Assembly (NCBI RefSeq): GCF_000970675.1
Contig: NZ_LAJA01000001.1
Location: 372,001-436,000 of the forward strand
Direction of reading: 5' to 3'
Source of the DNA: Domibacillus tundrae
GTDB taxonomy: Bacteria; Bacillota; Bacilli; Bacillales; Domibacillaceae
Length of the DNA stretch: 64,000 nt
In this document: piece by piece, positions 17,309 through 26,523 of the stretch
Position numbering within the stretch: the first letter of the stretch is position 1
Layout: every line of letters starts with the position of its first letter
Made by a program: the position numbers and the translations under genes
The notes under the pieces: model-generated
The model's database searches: none
Told to the model about the DNA's origin: nothing
Seen by the model: the letters and a program-made list of their open reading frames with translations, nothing else

Positions 17309-18631
17309 ATGACAAACATACAGTGGATTTCCACAACGAAAGAGCAGTACTGGCAGGAAAAACAGCCAGAGCAAAAAGCGGATGCCTCAGTTAACTTAAT
17401 CGTCACTGACGACGCAAAGCGGGTCATTGAAGGGTTTGGCGGGTGCTTTAATGAACTTGGGTACCACGCTCTGCAGCAATTGCCGGAAAGGGAGCAGCAC
17501 AAAGTGTATGACGCTCTTTTTTCGCCGGACGGAGATAGCCGCTTTTCCATTTGCCGGCTCCCGATCGGCGCCAGTGACTATGCACTTGAATGGTACAGTC
17601 ATAATGAAGCAGAAAATGATGTTGAAATGGACCATTTCAGTATTGAAAGGGACCGGCAGTATTTAATTCCTTATATAAAAGAAGCATTAAAAAGAAATCC
17701 AGATTTGCAGCTTTTCGCGTCACCGTGGAGCCCGCCGACATGGATGAAGTTCCCGAAAGCATACAATTACGGTACGCTTCGCTGGGAGCCCGCTATTTTA
17801 AAAGCATATGCGCTTTACTTTGTTAAATTTGTCCAAGCATATGCGGAAGAAGGCATTACGATTCATCAAGTGCATGTTCAAAATGAAGTGGTCGCGGATC
17901 AAAAATTCCCATCATGCGTATGGACAGGCGAACAGCTGCGTGAATTTATCCGAGATTATTTAGGCCCGGCTTTTAAGGAGCATGGCCTTGAAACAGAAAT
18001 TTGGCTTGGCACTATTAATGGAATCGTGGAAGATTTGTTTGCCAAATCGGCTTCTGATTATGATTCCATTGCCGCACCATCTTTAAACGATCTGGAAGCA
18101 GCCCAGTTCATTTCAGGTGTCGGATATCAATGGGCAGGGAAATATGCACTGCAGCAAACGGTTCAAAGCTATCCGGACATGAGGTATATGCAGACAGAGA
18201 ACGAATGCGGCGATGGGAAAAATACGTGGGATTACGCTCATTATGTATTTAACCTGTACCGTCATTATTTTATTAATGGAGTGAATGCGTATATTTACTG
18301 GAACATGATTTTAGAGCCGGAAGGAAAAAGTACATGGGGATGGAAGCAAAATGCGATGATGACGGCTGACGTGGAAAAACAAACGGTCCACTGCAATCCG
18401 GAATATTATGTTATGAACCATTTCTCGCGTTTTGTAAAACCAGGTGCTCGACGTATTGAAACGGTGGGACCGTGGACTGGCACTGCCGTCGCTTTTCAAA
18501 ATCCGGACGCCACAAATGTAATTGTTCTTCAAAACCCGTTTAAAGATACACGTGAAGCAAATGTAACGATCAACGGAGAAATCTACACCTTTTTTCTGGA
18601 AAAAGAATCGTTTCATACGATTACATGGTAA
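17309..18631 (+). CDS. GH30-family glycoside hydrolase, intracellular
   Basis: The 440-aa protein has the GH30 pattern: GFGGCFNE near residue 42, SPWSPPTWMK (138-147), acid/base Glu in VQNE (E193) and the probable nucleophile in MQTENEC (E297). The barrel is followed by a short beta-sandwich. There is no signal peptide, unlike secreted GH30 xylanases, so it should act on imported oligosaccharides. GH30 members include beta-glucosidases, beta-xylosidases and beta-1,6-galactanases; activity cannot be fixed from sequence. It starts 15 nt after the GH42 stop and ends the operon. Confidence 0.85.
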   Translation: MTNIQWISTTKEQYWQEKQPEQKADASVNLIVTDDAKRVIEGFGGCFNELGYHALQQLPEREQHKVYDALFSPDGDSRFSICRLPIGASDYALEWYSHNEAENDVEMDHFSIERDRQYLIPYIKEALKRNPDLQLFASPWSPPTWMKFPKAYNYGTLRWEPAILKAYALYFVKFVQAYAEEGITIHQVHVQNEVVADQKFPSCVWTGEQLREFIRDYLGPAFKEHGLETEIWLGTINGIVEDLFAKSASDYDSIAAPSLNDLEAAQFISGVGYQWAGKYALQQTVQSYPDMRYMQTENECGDGKNTWDYAHYVFNLYRHYFINGVNAYIYWNMILEPEGKSTWGWKQNAMMTADVEKQTVHCNPEYYVMNHFSRFVKPGARRIETVGPWTGTAVAFQNPDATNVIVLQNPFKDTREANVTINGEIYTFFLEKESFHTITW

Positions 18632-18644
18632 CCAAGAGCTGTTT

Positions 18645-18740
18645 TTAAGCCGGAATAATGATTTTTGGGCCGGAATCCATGGCGCCAAGGGCGGAAAAAT
18701 ATTTTTCCGGCCCAGGAGCACTGGAATCCGGCCCTCTTTT
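18645..18740. repeat. Intergenic array of GCCGGAA motifs at 20-21 bp period
   Basis: Forward cores GCCGGAA occur at 18649 and 18669 and a degenerate GGCGGAA near 18690; inverted cores TTCCGGCC and ATCCGGCC occur near 18705 and 18726. Spacing is 20, 21, 17 and 20 bp. The outer units form a near-perfect 12-bp inverted repeat (GGGCCGGAATCC) that ends in a T run, so it may double as the terminator between GH30 and xylR. The same core makes up the array at 33601-33735. Confidence 0.65.
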
Positions 18741-18767
18741 TTATATTTCAGCCCAAGCTGCAGAAGT

Positions 18768-19922
18768 TTATGCGGTAATGCCGTTAATAAACTGCTCGAT
18801 CATCATCGAACACGCCCCAAGTGCCGGCGCATTCTTTCCAAGCGTTGAAGGCAGGAAGGCGCATTCTGTATCGAAGCGGACATTCATGCGGGATGACAGT
18901 GTGTTTTTCAACGCGTTCAGCACAAATGGATTGGATTCAATCAGCGGATTGCGTAAAATGACGGCTTCCGGATCAAATGTATTGGCAATATTAACGAGTC
19001 CGATGCCTAAATAATGACCAAAGTTTTCAAGCGCTCGGAACAGCTCAACATCATTTTTCTGAAGGCGGGAGGCGATTTCATCATCATTCCACTCTCTGGG
19101 CAATGACTGGCGGAACGCTTTTTCCGAAGCATACAGCTCCCAGCAGCCGCGATTTCCGCAATTGCATTTTGGCCCATTAAAATCAATGGTCATGTGACCC
19201 ATCTCACCGGAAAAACCGTGGACGCCGCGGTACAGTTCATTGCCAAGGACGAGTCCGACGCCGATGCCTGTGCTGACACTGATATAAATAAAATCATCAT
19301 ATGCTTTTGCTGCTCCATATATATTTTCGCCATACGCGCCGGCGTTTGCCTCATTTTCAATCGTGACCGGTACGTTGAATGTACTTTCGACTATTTTTTT
19401 TAATTCAACGCCATTCCAGTGTGTATTTGGCGTTAAGACAATTTGTTCTTCACGGTTCACAAGCCCGGGCACACAAATACCAATGCCGATGAGGCCATAT
19501 GGAGAAACGGGCATTGTATCGATCATCTGTTGATTCGTTGTTAAAAGAAGAGCGATCGTTTCATCCGGCGAAGATTGTTTTAAATCGAAATAACGTTCGG
19601 TTACAATCGATCCATCCAAATCGGTTAAAAGGACGGTCATATCATCCACACCAATGTCGACGCCGATGGCATAACCCGCTTGTTTATTAAACATAAGCAT
19701 AACAGGACGGCGCCCGCCGCTTGACTGGCCCTGCCCGATTTCGAAAATGAATTTCTCATCGACCATTTCTTGAATTTGAGCAGACACGGTAGACTTATTT
19801 AAGCCGGTCGTTTTTGATAAATTCGCGCGTGAAATAGGAGAATGATGAATAACCTCCTGTAAAAGCCGCCGCTTATTCATTTTTTTCACTAAGTTTTGAT
19901 CTGCAATCATCATATTTGCCAC
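18768..19922 (-). CDS. xylR: ROK-family xylose repressor
   Basis: The 384-aa protein has an N-terminal winged helix (about residues 15-65, SRANLSKTTGLNKSTVSAQI) and a ROK domain with the zinc motif CNCGNRGCWE near residue 255. It represses xylA/xylB; xylose releases it. It is divergent from xylA and shares an intergenic region that holds two XylR operators and a perfect cre. The GTG at 19922 is used here; an ATG four codons in is an alternative because neither has a strong ribosome site. Confidence 0.92.
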   Translation of the reverse strand: MANMMIADQNLVKKMNKRRLLQEVIHHSPISRANLSKTTGLNKSTVSAQIQEMVDEKFIFEIGQGQSSGGRRPVMLMFNKQAGYAIGVDIGVDDMTVLLTDLDGSIVTERYFDLKQSSPDETIALLLTTNQQMIDTMPVSPYGLIGIGICVPGLVNREEQIVLTPNTHWNGVELKKIVESTFNVPVTIENEANAGAYGENIYGAAKAYDDFIYISVSTGIGVGLVLGNELYRGVHGFSGEMGHMTIDFNGPKCNCGNRGCWELYASEKAFRQSLPREWNDDEIASRLQKNDVELFRALENFGHYLGIGLVNIANTFDPEAVILRNPLIESNPFVLNALKNTLSSRMNVRFDTECAFLPSTLGKNAPALGACSMMIEQFINGITA

Positions 19923-19926
19923 TCGC

Positions 19927-19950
19927 TTTGTTGTTTATTTAAATAAAGTT
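19927..19950. promoter_or_regulatory. XylR operator near xylR start
   Basis: TTTATTTAAATAAA is a 14-bp palindrome. On the minus strand it continues into AAACAACAAA, the 10 bases also present in the xylA operator. Probably autoregulatory. Confidence 0.55.
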
Positions 19951-19972
19951 CTCTTTTATTATAACGAAAAGC

Positions 19973-20002
19973 TTGAAAAATGAAAGCGTATTCTGCTAAG
20001 AT
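19973..20002 (+). promoter_or_regulatory. xylA promoter
   Basis: -35 TTGAAA (19973-19978), 18-bp spacer, -10 TAAGAT (19997-20002). A cre lies in the spacer and the XylR operator begins 8 bp downstream. Confidence 0.65.
19980..19994. promoter_or_regulatory. CcpA cre site of xyl genes
   Basis: ATGAAAGCGTATTCT matches the cre consensus at all defined positions. It sits inside the xylA promoter spacer and overlaps the -35 region of the divergent xylR promoter (TATAAT at 19963-19958). Confidence 0.8.
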
Positions 20003-20010
20003 ACTAATTA

Positions 20011-20034
20011 AGTTAGTTTAATCAAACAACAAAC
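20011..20034. promoter_or_regulatory. XylR operator of xylA
   Basis: AGTTAGTTTAATCAAACAAC and the adjoining AAAC closely match the known Bacillus XylR operator (AGTTAGTTTGTTTAAACAAC type). It lies just downstream of the xylA -10. Confidence 0.85.
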
Positions 20035-20054
20035 ATAAAAAGGGAGGCATTACT

Positions 20055-21365
20055 ATGTATTTTGAAAACGTAAATAAAGTTCAATTTGAAGGAGCCCATT
20101 CTAAAAACCCATTCTCATTTAAGCATTATAATTCGAAAGAAGTCATTGGCGGCAAAACGATGGAAGAACAGCTTCGTTTTTCAATCGCTTATTGGCATAC
20201 ATTCACAGCAAACGGCAGCGATCCATTCGGCGCCGCGACAATGCAGCGCCCATGGAATAAATATTCAGATATGGATCTTGCGAAAGCGCGTGTTGAAGCA
20301 TCATTTGAACTATACGAAAAATTGGGTGCACCGTATTTCGCGTTCCATGACCGTGACATCGCGCCAGAAGGCAGCAGCTTAAAAGAAACAAATGAAAATC
20401 TTGATGTCATTGTATCGATGATTCAAGATTATATGAAAACGAGCAATGTGAAGCTTCTTTGGAACACCGCCAACATGTTTACGAATCCACGCTTCGTTCA
20501 CGGGGCGGCAACAAGCAGCAATGCGGATGTTTTCGCTTATGCGGCGGCGCAAGTGAAAAAGGGATTGGAAACAGCGAAGCTTCTTGGTGCGGAAAACTAT
20601 GTGTTCTGGGGCGGCCGTGAAGGGTACGACACATTATTAAATACGGACTTGAAACTCGAGCTTGATAACTTGGCGCGCTTCCTGCATATGGCGGTCGATT
20701 ATGCAAAAGAAATCGGCTACGACGGCCAATTTTTAATTGAGCCGAAGCCAAAAGAGCCGACAACGCACCAATACGATACCGATGCGGCAACAACATTGTC
20801 TTTCCTTCGCCAATATGGACTCGACAGCCATTTTAAATTAAATCTGGAAGCGAATCACGCAACGCTTGCCGGTCATACATTTGAGCATGAGCTTCGCACA
20901 GCGCGCATTAATGGCATGCTTGGTTCGGTTGATGCGAACCAGGGTGACCCGCTTATTGGCTGGGATACAGATGAATTTCCAACCGATCTTTATTCCACTA
21001 CACTTGCGATGTACGAAATTTTGCAAAATGGCGGGCTTGGCAAGGGCGGCTTGAACTTTGATGCGAAGGTGCGCCGTGCTTCCTTTGAAGCAGATGACTT
21101 GTTCTTGTCGCACATTGCCGGCATGGATGCATTCGCCATTGGTTTAAAAACAGCGCATCGATTAATTGAAGACAAAGCATTTGAAAACGCGATTGCAGAC
21201 CGTTACAGCAGCTATACAACAGGCATTGGCCTTGAGGTCGTGGAAGGGCGCGCTGATTTCCATTCGCTTGAAAAATATGCACTCGAAAACAGCCAGATTC
21301 AAAATCGTTCAGGACGGCAGGAAAACTTAAAAGCGATCCTGAACCAGTATTTGCTGGGGAACTAA
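20055..21365 (+). CDS. xylA: Xylose isomerase
   Basis: The 436-aa enzyme converts D-xylose to D-xylulose with two divalent metal ions. Family blocks are present: WHTF near residue 48, FHDRD near residue 95, [10 protein letters not shown] near residue 183, [13 protein letters not shown] near residue 230, and the metal-binding [10 protein letters not shown] and DANQGD segments. Length fits the long (class II) bacterial isomerases. GGGAGG precedes the ATG. First gene of xylAB, under XylR and CcpA sites. Confidence 0.96.
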   Translation: MYFENVNKVQFEGAHSKNPFSFKHYNSKEVIGGKTMEEQLRFSIAYWHTFTANGSDPFGAATMQRPWNKYSDMDLAKARVEASFELYEKLGAPYFAFHDRDIAPEGSSLKETNENLDVIVSMIQDYMKTSNVKLLWNTANMFTNPRFVHGAATSSNADVFAYAAAQVKKGLETAKLLGAENYVFWGGREGYDTLLNTDLKLELDNLARFLHMAVDYAKEIGYDGQFLIEPKPKEPTTHQYDTDAATTLSFLRQYGLDSHFKLNLEANHATLAGHTFEHELRTARINGMLGSVDANQGDPLIGWDTDEFPTDLYSTTLAMYEILQNGGLGKGGLNFDAKVRRASFEADDLFLSHIAGMDAFAIGLKTAHRLIEDKAFENAIADRYSSYTTGIGLEVVEGRADFHSLEKYALENSQIQNRSGRQENLKAILNQYLLGN

Positions 21366-21381
21366 AATAAAAAAATAAAAG

Positions 21382-21428
21382 TGGACCGGAAAATCACCTA
21401 AGAGCTGGGGGAATCCGGTCCCTTTTTC
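21382..21428 (+). terminator. Hairpin between xylA and xylB
   Basis: Stem GGACCGGA/TCCGGTCC (21383-21390 with 21414-21421) is followed by five T residues. It may partly terminate transcription and set a higher xylA than xylB level. Confidence 0.7.
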
Positions 21429-21443
21429 AAAGGAGCGGAAAAA

Positions 21444-22940
21444 ATGAAATACGTAATCGGGATTGACCTCGGTACTAGTGCGGTGAAGACAATTTTAGTA
21501 AATGCGGCAGGTGACATTTGCGCGGAAGCATCAAAAAGCTATCCGCTTTTTCATGAACGGGCAGGCTGGAGTGAGCAAAATCCGGATGATTGGGTAACGG
21601 GAACGATTGAGGCTCTACAGGAAATGATGAAGCAGGCGAATGTACCGGCGGAAGACATTATGGGTATCAGTTATTCCGGCCAAATGCATGGGCTTGTACT
21701 CCTTGATGGGCAGCATCAAGTTCTTCGAAAAGCGATTTTATGGAATGATACACGGACAACGAAACAATGCGAAGAGATCACCGAAACGCTTGGTCAAAAG
21801 ATGCTGGCTATTACAAGAAACCGGGTACTGGAAGGATTTACGCTTCCAAAAATCCGCTGGGTGCAGGAACACGAGCCGGAACTGTTCCAAAAAGCGGCCC
21901 TTTTCTTGCTGCCAAAAGATTACGTGCGCCTGAAAATGACCGGAAACGCTCATATGGATTACTCGGATGCGGCAGGGACGCTTTTATTGGATGTCACGAA
22001 TAAGGAGTGGAGTAAACCGATTTGTGAAGCATTTCATATTCCCTTTTCTCTTTGTCCGCCACTTGTCGACTCAACCGAGCGAACGGGTACACTTCTTCCG
22101 TCCATTGCGGAACAAACCGGGCTGCGCGCAGAAACGCCTGTTTTTGCGGGCGGCGCGGACAACGCGTGCGGAGCAATTGGCGCCGGTATTTTAAGTGCGG
22201 GGAAAACGATGTGCAGCATCGGCACATCAGGGGTCATTTTAGCGCATGAAGACGATTCTGCCCGTGATTTTGAAGGGAAGGTTCACTTTTTTAACCACGG
22301 TAAAAAGAACGCGTTTTATACAATGGGTGTGACGCTTTCCGCTGGTCATAGCCTGCAATGGTTTAAAGACACTTTTGCGAAAGATGAGTCGTTTGATGAG
22401 ATGCTGGCAGGGGTTGGAGACATTCCGCCGGGCGCTGGCGGGCTCCTGTATACTCCTTATTTAGTCGGTGAACGGACGCCTCATCCGGATTCAGTCATCC
22501 GGGCAAGTTTCATTGGCATTGACAGTGCCCATACGAGAGCCCACTTTGCAAGAGCCGTCATGGAAGGTATTACGTTCTCTTTACAGGAATCTATTGAAAT
22601 GTTCCGCAATGAAGGAAAAGTGGTCGACACGGTGATTTCAATCGGCGGCGGGGCGAAAAATGATGTATGGCTGCAAATGCAGGCGGATATTTTCGATGCC
22701 AAAGTTGTGAAGCTGCAAAACGAACAAGGGCCGGCGATGGGTGCTGCGATGATTGCGGCGGCTGGAAGCGGAATGTTTGACTCTCTCGAACAGTGCGCAG
22801 ATGTATTCATTAAAGAAGGACAGACGTTTAAACCAGATTCGGAACGGGCAAAGCAATATCAATCACTGTTTTCTATTTATCAGAGAGTGTATGATCAAAC
22901 AAAGGCAATTAACGAACAACTGCGGTCATTTCGCGCGTAA
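21444..22940 (+). CDS. xylB: Xylulokinase
   Basis: A 498-aa FGGY-family kinase that phosphorylates D-xylulose to xylulose 5-phosphate for the pentose phosphate pathway. Seen: N-terminal GIDLGTSAVKT phosphate loop, SGQMHGLVLLD (about 75-86), WNDTRT, and the C-terminal FGGY-type GGGAKNDVWLQMQAD signature near residue 400. AAAGGAG precedes the ATG. Second gene of the xyl operon. Confidence 0.95.
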   Translation: MKYVIGIDLGTSAVKTILVNAAGDICAEASKSYPLFHERAGWSEQNPDDWVTGTIEALQEMMKQANVPAEDIMGISYSGQMHGLVLLDGQHQVLRKAILWNDTRTTKQCEEITETLGQKMLAITRNRVLEGFTLPKIRWVQEHEPELFQKAALFLLPKDYVRLKMTGNAHMDYSDAAGTLLLDVTNKEWSKPICEAFHIPFSLCPPLVDSTERTGTLLPSIAEQTGLRAETPVFAGGADNACGAIGAGILSAGKTMCSIGTSGVILAHEDDSARDFEGKVHFFNHGKKNAFYTMGVTLSAGHSLQWFKDTFAKDESFDEMLAGVGDIPPGAGGLLYTPYLVGERTPHPDSVIRASFIGIDSAHTRAHFARAVMEGITFSLQESIEMFRNEGKVVDTVISIGGGAKNDVWLQMQADIFDAKVVKLQNEQGPAMGAAMIAAAGSGMFDSLEQCADVFIKEGQTFKPDSERAKQYQSLFSIYQRVYDQTKAINEQLRSFRA

Positions 22941-22952
22941 AGGAGTTTTCTT

Positions 22953-23876
22953 ATGATTCAGCACGTACTATTTGATGGCATTGAGGCGATTCAAGCGTCT
23001 AACGATCATCTTCAACTGCTTCTCATCCCGTCGTTCGGCAGCAACGTCATTTCGTTGGTTGATTTGAAAACAGGACAGGAATTGCTCGTTAAACCGGATT
23101 CTTTTGCGGCGTTAAAAGAGAGTCCAATTTTGCACGGCATTCCGGTTTTATTTCCGCCGAATCGAATCGAAGGCGGGACGTTTACGTTTAATAATGTCAT
23201 CCATGAGTTTCCGATCAATGAAATAGGCAAACATCATATTCACGGCTTTGTGTATGATCAGCCGTGGGACGTAACAGCGCAAAAAGAAGAAGATGGAATC
23301 ATCACGATTGAAACAGCGATTGGGCTACATGAACCGGAGATTTATAAAGATGTGTTGATTCATTTAACGTACGAACTGAGTGGACAGGTGCTGCGCCAGA
23401 AAGCCATTGTAAAAAACAATGGCAGCGAGTCTTTTCCATGGGGCATCGGCTACCATACTGTTTTTCGATTTGATGAAGCAGTTTCTACGTTTTCTTTAAC
23501 GAACAAAAGCCAGTGGACGTTAAGCGAAGAAGCGATTCCGACGGGGGAACAAGTACCGGGGGAGCCGTTTCACAATAAAAATATACAGGGTGTGCCGCTC
23601 GATGATGCATTTGCTGCTGTTGAACAAGGAAATGAAGCAGTTTTGACTAACAATGAAACGGGCCAAATGATTAAGTACCAGACCGATTCTTCGTTTAAGC
23701 ATTGGGTCGTCTATAACGGAAACGGACATGAAGGCTTTTTTTGCCCCGAGCCGTACACGTGCATAACGAACGCATTCAACATGGATCTGCCGCATGAAAC
23801 GACCGGACTGCGTGTTTTACAGCCGGGTGAAGAAGACCGTGTAATAGCCCAAATAGAGATAGCACATCCGCAGTGA
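22953..23876 (+). CDS. Aldose 1-epimerase family protein
   Basis: This 307-aa beta-sandwich mutarotase-type protein follows xylB by 12 nt. The catalytic His/Glu region is suggested by HHIHGF near residue 90, WGIGYHTVF near residue 170 and the late CPEPYTC segment. It probably interconverts sugar anomers, most likely of xylose or of the imported oligosaccharide products. Its stop lies inside the operon terminator. A role in anomer conversion is inferred from family and context only. Confidence 0.85.
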   Translation: MIQHVLFDGIEAIQASNDHLQLLLIPSFGSNVISLVDLKTGQELLVKPDSFAALKESPILHGIPVLFPPNRIEGGTFTFNNVIHEFPINEIGKHHIHGFVYDQPWDVTAQKEEDGIITIETAIGLHEPEIYKDVLIHLTYELSGQVLRQKAIVKNNGSESFPWGIGYHTVFRFDEAVSTFSLTNKSQWTLSEEAIPTGEQVPGEPFHNKNIQGVPLDDAFAAVEQGNEAVLTNNETGQMIKYQTDSSFKHWVVYNGNGHEGFFCPEPYTCITNAFNMDLPHETTGLRVLQPGEEDRVIAQIEIAHPQ

Positions 23877-23895
23877 TCTTACTGCGGATTTTTTG
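23866..23895 (+). terminator. xyl operon terminator
   Basis: Stem ATCCGCAGT/ACTGCGGAT (23866-23874 with 23881-23889) then TTTTTT; it overlaps the epimerase stop codon. Confidence 0.85.
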
Positions 23896-23931
23896 GTACA
23901 ATGAGGAAAAGAGCTGAAAGAAGAGGATGAA

Positions 23932-24147
23932 ATGAAAAAATCACTCATCGAAACGCTTTTAAATGGAACGCCGCCGGATGATTACTTACAGAGAGAAGCG
24001 GAGGAGCTGAGCTGCGTGGAGACTGATCCTGACCCGCCAATCGTTCAAGCGGCAAAAGAATGGCTCGCGCCAGAACTCAAGGTGCTGCTCATAATGACGG
24101 GATTGACGGTCGGCATGATGGGCATCGGATATGTGCTGATCTTTTAA
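23932..24147 (+). CDS. Small membrane protein of unknown function (71 aa)
   Basis: The N-terminal half is acidic and soluble; the C-terminal 25 residues (LKVLLIMTGLTVGMMGIGYVLIF region) form one transmembrane helix that ends the protein, a tail-anchored layout. GAGGATGAA precedes the ATG. It lies 12 nt before the MFS transporter, so the two are likely cotranscribed. I do not recognise the family. Confidence 0.6.
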   Translation: MKKSLIETLLNGTPPDDYLQREAEELSCVETDPDPPIVQAAKEWLAPELKVLLIMTGLTVGMMGIGYVLIF

Positions 24148-24159
24148 GGGGATTGAAAA

Positions 24160-25383
24160 ATGAAATGGAATTACTTTTTTATGCTGGCGACAGTGTTCGT
24201 CGGCTTTCTTATTTTTGGCTTTTCGGAAAATGTAAAAGGACCGGCAATGCCGCGTATTCAAGCAGATTTTGAGCTCGATGCCTTTCAGGTTGGCACACTT
24301 CTTTCATTTAATTCGATCGCCTATTTGCTTGCGTGTACGTTTACCGCTTACTTAACAAGAAGATTTGGCATCAAAGTGGTGAGTGTGGCATCGTTCGGAT
24401 TTATGACTTTATCTGGTATATTCATTTATTTTTCTAATACATACACCGGCCTTGCCGGGGCCTATTTTTTTATGTACGTCGGAAATGGCATGCTTGAAAT
24501 TGTGTTAGCGATTTTAAGCGCACGCCTATTCGTGAAAAATACCGGGACGATGATGAACCTGGCGCATTTTTTCTATGGGCTCAGCTCGATTGTCGCGCCC
24601 ATACTGGCCTCTGGTTTAATGAATGTGACAATGAGCGGAGTGCTGCTGGATTGGCGCGGCATGTATTTGATCGTGATGCTGCTTTCGCTTATTCCGATGA
24701 TTCCAGCTTTCGCAAGCCGGTTCCCGGCAGATGATTTTCAAGCAGAAAATCGGCTGCCAATGCAAACGCTGATGCGGGATCCGGTTATTTGGCTGATCGT
24801 CCTTATTTTATCGTTTGGCGTCGTATCGGAAATGTCTGTCGGCGGATGGCTCGTCAACTTTTTAGAAAAAGCGTACGGCTGGAGTAACGCGGATGCGTCC
24901 AAAATGCTGTCGATTTTCTTTTTGTTTTTTACCTTTTCACGATTGTTTTTAGGACCGATTACAGATCGGATTGGCTTTACGGTATCACTCATTTTATTTG
25001 GAGGCTTATCCGCATTGTTAACTTTTATTGGGCTTGTGATCGGCGAGCCCGGTGCGATTTTGCTGGCAGCGGCCGGAATCGGTATTGCACCTGTTTATCC
25101 GACCGTCATGGCGATGATTGCCCGCCGGTATCGTGAAAACAGCGACACCGCAATTACGTTTGTTGTCACGTTAATGGGCATCGGCACAGTAGCCGGTAAT
25201 TTTATCATTGGCGCGATTATCACCGGCATCAACCGAATCGTTGCCGAACAGGCGGGAGCAGAAATGGGTGTGGTGCGTGGTATGCAGGCGGGCTACGCAT
25301 TTATTGGTATTTGTGCGCTTTTTTGTGCACTGTTCAGCTTCATTTTGTATGTTTATTTGTGTAAACAAAAGGAAGTTATATAA
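24160..25383 (+). CDS. Major facilitator superfamily transporter
   Basis: A 407-aa transporter with about 12 predicted helices, the first at residues 5-25 (containing GFSENVKGPAMPRIQ). The loop between helices 2 and 3 carries the MFS-type TRRFGIKVV. It resembles the sugar-permease branch of the superfamily, but the substrate is not decidable. It follows the small tail-anchored protein and precedes an M20 peptidase, which may be read together with it. Confidence 0.85.
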   Translation: MKWNYFFMLATVFVGFLIFGFSENVKGPAMPRIQADFELDAFQVGTLLSFNSIAYLLACTFTAYLTRRFGIKVVSVASFGFMTLSGIFIYFSNTYTGLAGAYFFMYVGNGMLEIVLAILSARLFVKNTGTMMNLAHFFYGLSSIVAPILASGLMNVTMSGVLLDWRGMYLIVMLLSLIPMIPAFASRFPADDFQAENRLPMQTLMRDPVIWLIVLILSFGVVSEMSVGGWLVNFLEKAYGWSNADASKMLSIFFLFFTFSRLFLGPITDRIGFTVSLILFGGLSALLTFIGLVIGEPGAILLAAAGIGIAPVYPTVMAMIARRYRENSDTAITFVVTLMGIGTVAGNFIIGAIITGINRIVAEQAGAEMGVVRGMQAGYAFIGICALFCALFSFILYVYLCKQKEVI

Positions 25384-25416
25384 AAGACGGTTTTTGCAGT
25401 AAAGGAGAGGGAGCGA

Positions 25417-26481
25417 ATGAAAGAATCAATAGTATCTTTAACACGAAAATTGGTTGAATTCCGAACGGTGGAAAAAGACCGGATTAACGCGGCCGCCGAA
25501 TATTGTTCGGAATGGCTGGCAGCGAATGGTGTTCATGCGAGAGTCATTGACAATGAAGGGTTGAAAAGTGTCGTTGCCATCATCGGCAAAGAAGGGCCGA
25601 CGATTATTTTAAATGGCCATTTAGACGTTGTACCGGCAGGACCGGATCAATTTATTCCATACGTCGCAGATGGAAAGCTTTACGGACGCGGGAGTTTTGA
25701 CATGCTTGGTTCGATAGCGGTGATGATGCATGTGATGGCTGAGCTCGTTCAAGAAGAGCTGCCGTGCAAGGTGATGCTCGCTCTTGTGCCGGATGAAGAA
25801 AAAGGCGGGCAAAAAGGAACAAAGTATTTAGTAGAACATGGGTTAATTGGCGATGTCGTCATTTGCGGCGAAACGACAAACCTGGATATTGCTGTACAGG
25901 CGAAAGGTTTATTGCAGCTGGAAATAGAAATTGAAGGTGTCTCCGCTCACGGCAGCCGGCCGTGGCTTGGCGATAATGCGATTTTAAACGCCGTCGAGAC
26001 GTATAAGAAGATTGAAGCACTGCCTATTTTTAATGTAAGTACGCCTTATTTCGAGCATCCGTCGCTTAATCTTGCCCGGATCCAAGCCGGCCAGGCCATT
26101 AATCAAGTACCGGACCGCTGTATTATGGACCTTGACATTCGCTATTTGCCGGGGCAGAATCCGTCCGTTCTGCTCAGTGAAATAAAAGGGGTGGTAAATG
26201 GGACGATTCGGGTGCTGAGTGAAGGGGAGCCTGTGCAAACAAACCCAGATCATCCATTAATCGTCCGGCTCCAAAAAGCGGCCGAGCGTATATGCGAACG
26301 AAACATTCAGCTGTTTGGCCAGCATGGAACAGCTGATACACGTTTTTATGCGGCACGCGGCATTCCGGCGGTCGAATTTGGTCCATGCGGCGCCAATCAT
26401 CATGGGAAGAATGAATATGTTGATACAGCTTCACTGGTTACTTATAAAGAAGTACTAACCGAATACATTTGCGGGTTTTAA
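25417..26481 (+). CDS. M20-family metallopeptidase (ArgE/DapE type)
   Basis: The 354-aa protein has the two-metal site blocks NGHLDVVPAG (about 67-76), GRGSFDMLG (about 90-98) and PDEEKGG (about 127-133), with a dimerisation domain inserted at about 170-280 and the final metal His near NHHGKNE. Members remove acyl groups or cleave small peptides (N-acetylornithine, succinyl-diaminopimelate, dipeptides). The true substrate is unknown. GGAGAGGGAG precedes the ATG. Confidence 0.88.
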   Translation: MKESIVSLTRKLVEFRTVEKDRINAAAEYCSEWLAANGVHARVIDNEGLKSVVAIIGKEGPTIILNGHLDVVPAGPDQFIPYVADGKLYGRGSFDMLGSIAVMMHVMAELVQEELPCKVMLALVPDEEKGGQKGTKYLVEHGLIGDVVICGETTNLDIAVQAKGLLQLEIEIEGVSAHGSRPWLGDNAILNAVETYKKIEALPIFNVSTPYFEHPSLNLARIQAGQAINQVPDRCIMDLDIRYLPGQNPSVLLSEIKGVVNGTIRVLSEGEPVQTNPDHPLIVRLQKAAERICERNIQLFGQHGTADTRFYAARGIPAVEFGPCGANHHGKNEYVDTASLVTYKEVLTEYICGF

Positions 26482-26483
26482 GT

Positions 26484-26523
26484 GAAAAAGCGGTCACCAC
26501 GGTAAAAGGTGACCGCTTTTTTT
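26484..26523. terminator. Bidirectional terminator between M20 peptidase and cls
   Basis: A 14-bp stem AAAAAGCGGTCACC/GGTGACCGCTTTTT flanked by A and T runs serves the two convergent genes and overlaps the end of cls. Confidence 0.85.
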
